Below, piece by piece: positions 5,322-7,659 of a stretch of 7,659 nucleotides of DNA. A program made the translations under genes and the position numbers. The DNA is from Acidobacteriaceae bacterium (GTDB lineage: Bacteria > Acidobacteriota > Terriglobia > Terriglobales > Acidobacteriaceae), in NCBI GenBank assembly GCA_030044455.1, contig JASHVU010000247.1:1-7659 (forward strand), given 5' to 3'. Numbering within the stretch: position 1 is the stretch's first letter; every line of letters starts with the position of its first letter. A model generated the notes under the pieces. The model was not told the origin of the DNA. It ran no database searches and was given only the letters and a program-made list of their open reading frames with translations.

Positions 5322-6308
5322 TCAAGGAGTCGAGCGCCCGTGGAGACGCAGATAGATTTGAACTTCTTCGCGAGCGGCCTCTTCCTGCCCCAGCCTGTGG
5401 TAGATCCGCGCCATGGCCATGTGGGGTTCGGAATACGCGGCATCGAGCCTCGCAGCTTCTCGAAACTCCTGCAGGGCAGCGTCAAGACGCTCGGTTTGTT
5501 CAAGAGTAATGCCCAATCGAAAGTGAGCCTGGGCAAAGTTCGGGTCGAGCAGGATCGCTTTGCGGAGGTTTGATTCCGCTTCGTCAAATCGGCCCAGAAA
5601 CTGGAGGGTCACGGCAAGATTCAAATATGGCCAGGGAGACGGTTTCGCGGTATCGCCATCAAGATCAATCGCCTTCCGATAATTCTCTATCGCCAGGTCG
5701 TTCTTGTTCTCGTAGTAATAGCATAGGCCAAGGTTGTCGTAAGCCCGCGCCATGCGCGGATCAAGGTTGATCGCATGCAGAAAATCCCGAATGGCGGCGT
5801 CGTATTGGTGAGCATCGTAGTTGAGTCGGCCAAGCCAGTAAGGATACAACGCTGCCTTAGGATCTGCTGCAGAAAGCGACTGCAACACTGAGCGCGCCCA
5901 GTCCGATCTCGAAATGCGAATGTACGCCATGGCAAGTGAGAATTGAAGCTTCGGATCCAGCGGTTGAATCGCGTCGGACTTCTTCCATGCAATGGCGGCG
6001 TTTATGTAGTCCTGATTTCGAAAATAGACGGTGCCTACATAGGCCAGCAGACGCGCCGCTCGAGCCGAATGGGGATCGTGATCGATTTCAGCAAGCAAGA
6101 GCTTTTCTGCGGTAATGTAGTCATGAACTTCAACCGCGCGCTGCAGCTGATTCGCCGCATCGGGAGCGAGTTCGAGCGAGGCGATCAAGGAGGTCTGCGG
6201 TGCGGGCTCGTCGCTCTCCGATTGCGCTGGCAGAGGCGAGGTGAGAGAAACCAGCGCAGCCAACGCCAGCATCGGTGCGCAGAGTATTATGCTGTTCTCC
6301 TGCCTCAT
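5322..6308 (-). CDS. Exported tetratricopeptide-repeat (TPR) protein
   Basis: This is a 328-residue TPR protein, probably a periplasmic or membrane-attached scaffold for protein contacts; no catalytic motif is seen. I chose the ATG at 6308 because it gives a good signal peptide (MRQENSIILCAPMLALAALV, then SLTSPLPAQS, cleavage probably at AQS-ES). An ATG at 6383 would add 25 residues, but it would put MNAFRLFRLPRLRIPTPVTS before the signal and overlap the divergent gene. No strong Shine-Dalgarno sequence supports either start. After the signal, about seven to eight 34-residue helical repeats fill residues ~57-325. The clearest are ALYPYWLGRLNYDAHQYDAA, ARAYDNLGLCYYYENKNDLA, PYLNLAVTLQFLGRFDEAES and AQAHFRLGITLEQTERLDAA, with the usual W/L-G-Y-A-F-A-P pattern. 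The protein ends soon after the last repeat (YLRLHGRSTP). It converges with the receptor gene across the MITE and diverges from a second TPR gene. Confidence 0.88.
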   Translation of the reverse strand: MRQENSIILCAPMLALAALVSLTSPLPAQSESDEPAPQTSLIASLELAPDAANQLQRAVEVHDYITAEKLLLAEIDHDPHSARAARLLAYVGTVYFRNQDYINAAIAWKKSDAIQPLDPKLQFSLAMAYIRISRSDWARSVLQSLSAADPKAALYPYWLGRLNYDAHQYDAAIRDFLHAINLDPRMARAYDNLGLCYYYENKNDLAIENYRKAIDLDGDTAKPSPWPYLNLAVTLQFLGRFDEAESNLRKAILLDPNFAQAHFRLGITLEQTERLDAALQEFREAARLDAAYSEPHMAMARIYHRLGQEEAAREEVQIYLRLHGRSTP

Positions 6309-6342
6309 ACAGAGTAGTGTAGTGGACGTAACCGGAGTGGGA
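6309..6342. promoter_or_regulatory. 34-bp gap between divergent TPR genes, with Shine-Dalgarno for the plus-strand gene
   Basis: The gap holds GGAG (6334-6337) five bases before the plus-strand ATG at 6343, which decides that start. A TATTAT (6285-6290) on the plus strand could serve as a -10 box but has no fitting -35. The gap is too short for two back-to-back promoters, so at least one promoter should lie inside the opposite coding region. Confidence 0.4.
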
Positions 6343-7659
6343 ATGCGCAAGCGTGGTAAGCGAAAAAGCCTGAACGCATTCATTCTTGTTTTGCGCGGCG
6401 CGGTGCGCGCGCTGCTGATCCCAGCCGTCCTTCTGTCCCTTGCTTTCGTTGCCGATGCTCAAGATTCCGACCGTTATAAACAGACGATTCTCTCCATCCA
6501 GCAACAGATCGAGGCTGGCAATCTCGATCAAGCTCGGACTATGATCGCCACGGCAGGTCGCAAATATACCCACGATGGCGGACTCGAGAACCTGCTCGGC
6601 GTAGTGGAGATTCGGCAGGGTCACGCCGCAGAGGCGAGAAAGGATTTTTCTGCGGCCATCGCCCACTGTCCTCGACTGGTTAGCTCCTATCTGAATCTGA
6701 GCCGCATTGATATGCAAGCTGCGGCAACGGACCAGGCCGCGCGCGCTGAGGCTCTACGGCTCAGCCTCAAGGTCCTGCAGTTTAATCCCGCCATCGACGA
6801 AGCAAACTATCAGGCAGCCACCATTCTGTTCTGGAACAAGGACTACCGGCCTTCGCTCGATCATCTGAAGAAGCTGAGCGCTGAGTCTAGTGCGAAGGTC
6901 GGTGCGCAAGCGCTCCTTTGCGCAGATCAGGCTGCACTCGGTCAGCGTGATGCCACCAGTGAGACAGTCGCTGCCCTGGCCGCGAACCCTGATTTAACCG
7001 AACAGGACGCTGATACTTGTCTACCCGCGCTGCGGATGGCGCACCGCGCCGATCTGATTGAGCCGCTTTTTGCCGCGGCCGCCAGCCACAAGGCGCTCTC
7101 GCCTGCCGGGCTGCGCGTTCTCGGCCTTGCCCAGGAAGCGGAAGGCAAACTGGCGGCCGCACGCGCCACACTGGAGAATGCCTTCGCGGCCGATAGCAAA
7201 TCCGTTGTGATCCTCGAAGATCTGACGCGCATCGCAAAGGCCGCAAACGACAATGAGGGCGCGCTTGGCTACCTCGCTCACGCCCGCGATCTGGAGCCGG
7301 ACAATCCCGCGCTGCCTTACGAATTCGGAGTCATCTGCGTGAAGATGGGGCTCCTGGCTGAAGCACGCAAAGCCATCGCCGAGGCACTGCGCATGGCGCC
7401 CGACAATCCTGATTACAACCTGGGAATGGGCATGGTGGTTTCCTTTTCTGAAGATCCTTCGCAGGCGCTTCCTTATTTGAAGCATTTTCATGAGCTGCGT
7501 CCGCAGGATCCGGAAGGGTTGCTGGCGCTGGGCGCGGCCAATTTTCGCGCGAAGGATTACGACACCGCCCTAGATTGGCTCCGGGAGGCCAGCGCCAACC
7601 GCAAGACGGCGCCTGATGCTTACTTCTACCTTGGCTGTATTGCCCGCCAGGAAGGCCGC
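6343..7659 (+). CDS. Exported TPR protein, 3' end beyond window
   Basis: The frame is open without a stop from ATG 6343 to the right edge, giving the first 439 residues. Residues 1-40 look like a signal peptide: MRKRGKRKS is strongly basic, LLIPAVLLSLAFVADA is the core with an A-D-A cleavage site before QDSD. TPR-like helical pairs begin at ~41-110 (QQQIEAGNLDQARTMIATAG; NLLGVVEIRQGHAAEARKDF). The middle (~150-285) is a more divergent alpha-solenoid. Canonical repeats return at ~288-319 (DNEGALGYLAHARDLEPDNP), 322-353 (LPYEFGVICVKMGLLAEARK), 356-387, 390-421 (LLALGAANFRAKDYDTALDW) and 424 to the edge (AYFYLGCIARQEGR). The role is probably protein-protein scaffolding in the periplasm. No enzyme domain is visible in the part shown. 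The GGAG five bases upstream supports the start. The divergent partner is also an exported TPR protein, which suggests, without proving, shared regulation or a shared complex. Confidence 0.88.
   Translation, partial: MRKRGKRKSLNAFILVLRGAVRALLIPAVLLSLAFVADAQDSDRYKQTILSIQQQIEAGNLDQARTMIATAGRKYTHDGGLENLLGVVEIRQGHAAEARKDFSAAIAHCPRLVSSYLNLSRIDMQAAATDQAARAEALRLSLKVLQFNPAIDEANYQAATILFWNKDYRPSLDHLKKLSAESSAKVGAQALLCADQAALGQRDATSETVAALAANPDLTEQDADTCLPALRMAHRADLIEPLFAAAASHKALSPAGLRVLGLAQEAEGKLAAARATLENAFAADSKSVVILEDLTRIAKAANDNEGALGYLAHARDLEPDNPALPYEFGVICVKMGLLAEARKAIAEALRMAPDNPDYNLGMGMVVSFSEDPSQALPYLKHFHELRPQDPEGLLALGAANFRAKDYDTALDWLREASANRKTAPDAYFYLGCIARQEGR

Noticed and set aside
5082..5573. Plus-strand frame of 163 residues
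   Set aside because: It crosses the right end of the MITE-like element and runs antisense into the well-supported minus-strand TPR gene.
6309..6383. Start of the minus-strand TPR gene at the ATG at 6383 (353 residues)
   Set aside because: It adds a basic, proline-containing stretch in front of a complete signal peptide and overlaps the divergent gene's start. It is kept as an alternative only.
6130..6717. Minus-strand frame of 195 residues spanning the gap between the divergent genes
   Set aside because: It is antisense to the plus-strand TPR gene and out of frame with the minus-strand one. Both of those have clear repeats and signal peptides.

Overview
The window looks like chromosomal DNA from a member of the Acidobacteriota. 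The evidence is a very large TonB-dependent receptor with an N-terminal carboxypeptidase-regulatory-like domain, a remnant of the acidobacterial duplicated orphan permease (ADOP) type, and exported TPR proteins. This combination is typical of that phylum, but no marker gene settles the taxonomy.

Positions 1-860 are a graveyard of broken genes. The C-terminal end of a gene entering from the left (perhaps a SAM-dependent methyltransferase) stops at 137. It is followed directly by the C-terminal part of an IS110-family transposase that carries a one-base frameshift. That fragment is joined in frame to the C-terminal domain of an FtsX/MacB-type (ADOP) permease, which itself carries an in-frame TGA. 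Next come two 19-base direct repeats spaced 26 bases apart that look like the end of another insertion sequence. The long open frame at 214-714 is therefore a chimera of two unrelated gene remnants, not a gene.

Positions 860-1217 are a non-coding leader. They hold a candidate promoter (872-901), a cluster of GTTG/CAAC half-sites, and a LacI-operator-like palindrome (1145-1162). They precede the main gene, a 1205-residue Oar-like TonB-dependent outer-membrane receptor (1218-4835) with a clear Shine-Dalgarno sequence, signal peptide, Ig-like regulatory domain, plug and barrel. A 13-bp-stem hairpin follows its stop codon.

Positions 4906-5259 are a 354-bp MITE-like element with perfect 19-bp terminal inverted repeats flanked by TA on both sides. 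It has a hairpin-rich interior and no convincing gene. It sits between the receptor and a convergent gene.

Positions 5322-7659 hold two divergently transcribed genes for exported TPR proteins. One is complete on the minus strand (5322-6308). The other is on the plus strand, starts at 6343 and runs off the right edge. Only 34 bp separate the chosen starts. A working picture is an outer-membrane uptake receptor next to periplasmic TPR scaffold proteins, but nothing here identifies a substrate or proves a joint function. The most interesting items are the MITE, the chimeric pseudogene and the candidate operator. I see no clear sign of a wholly new system.
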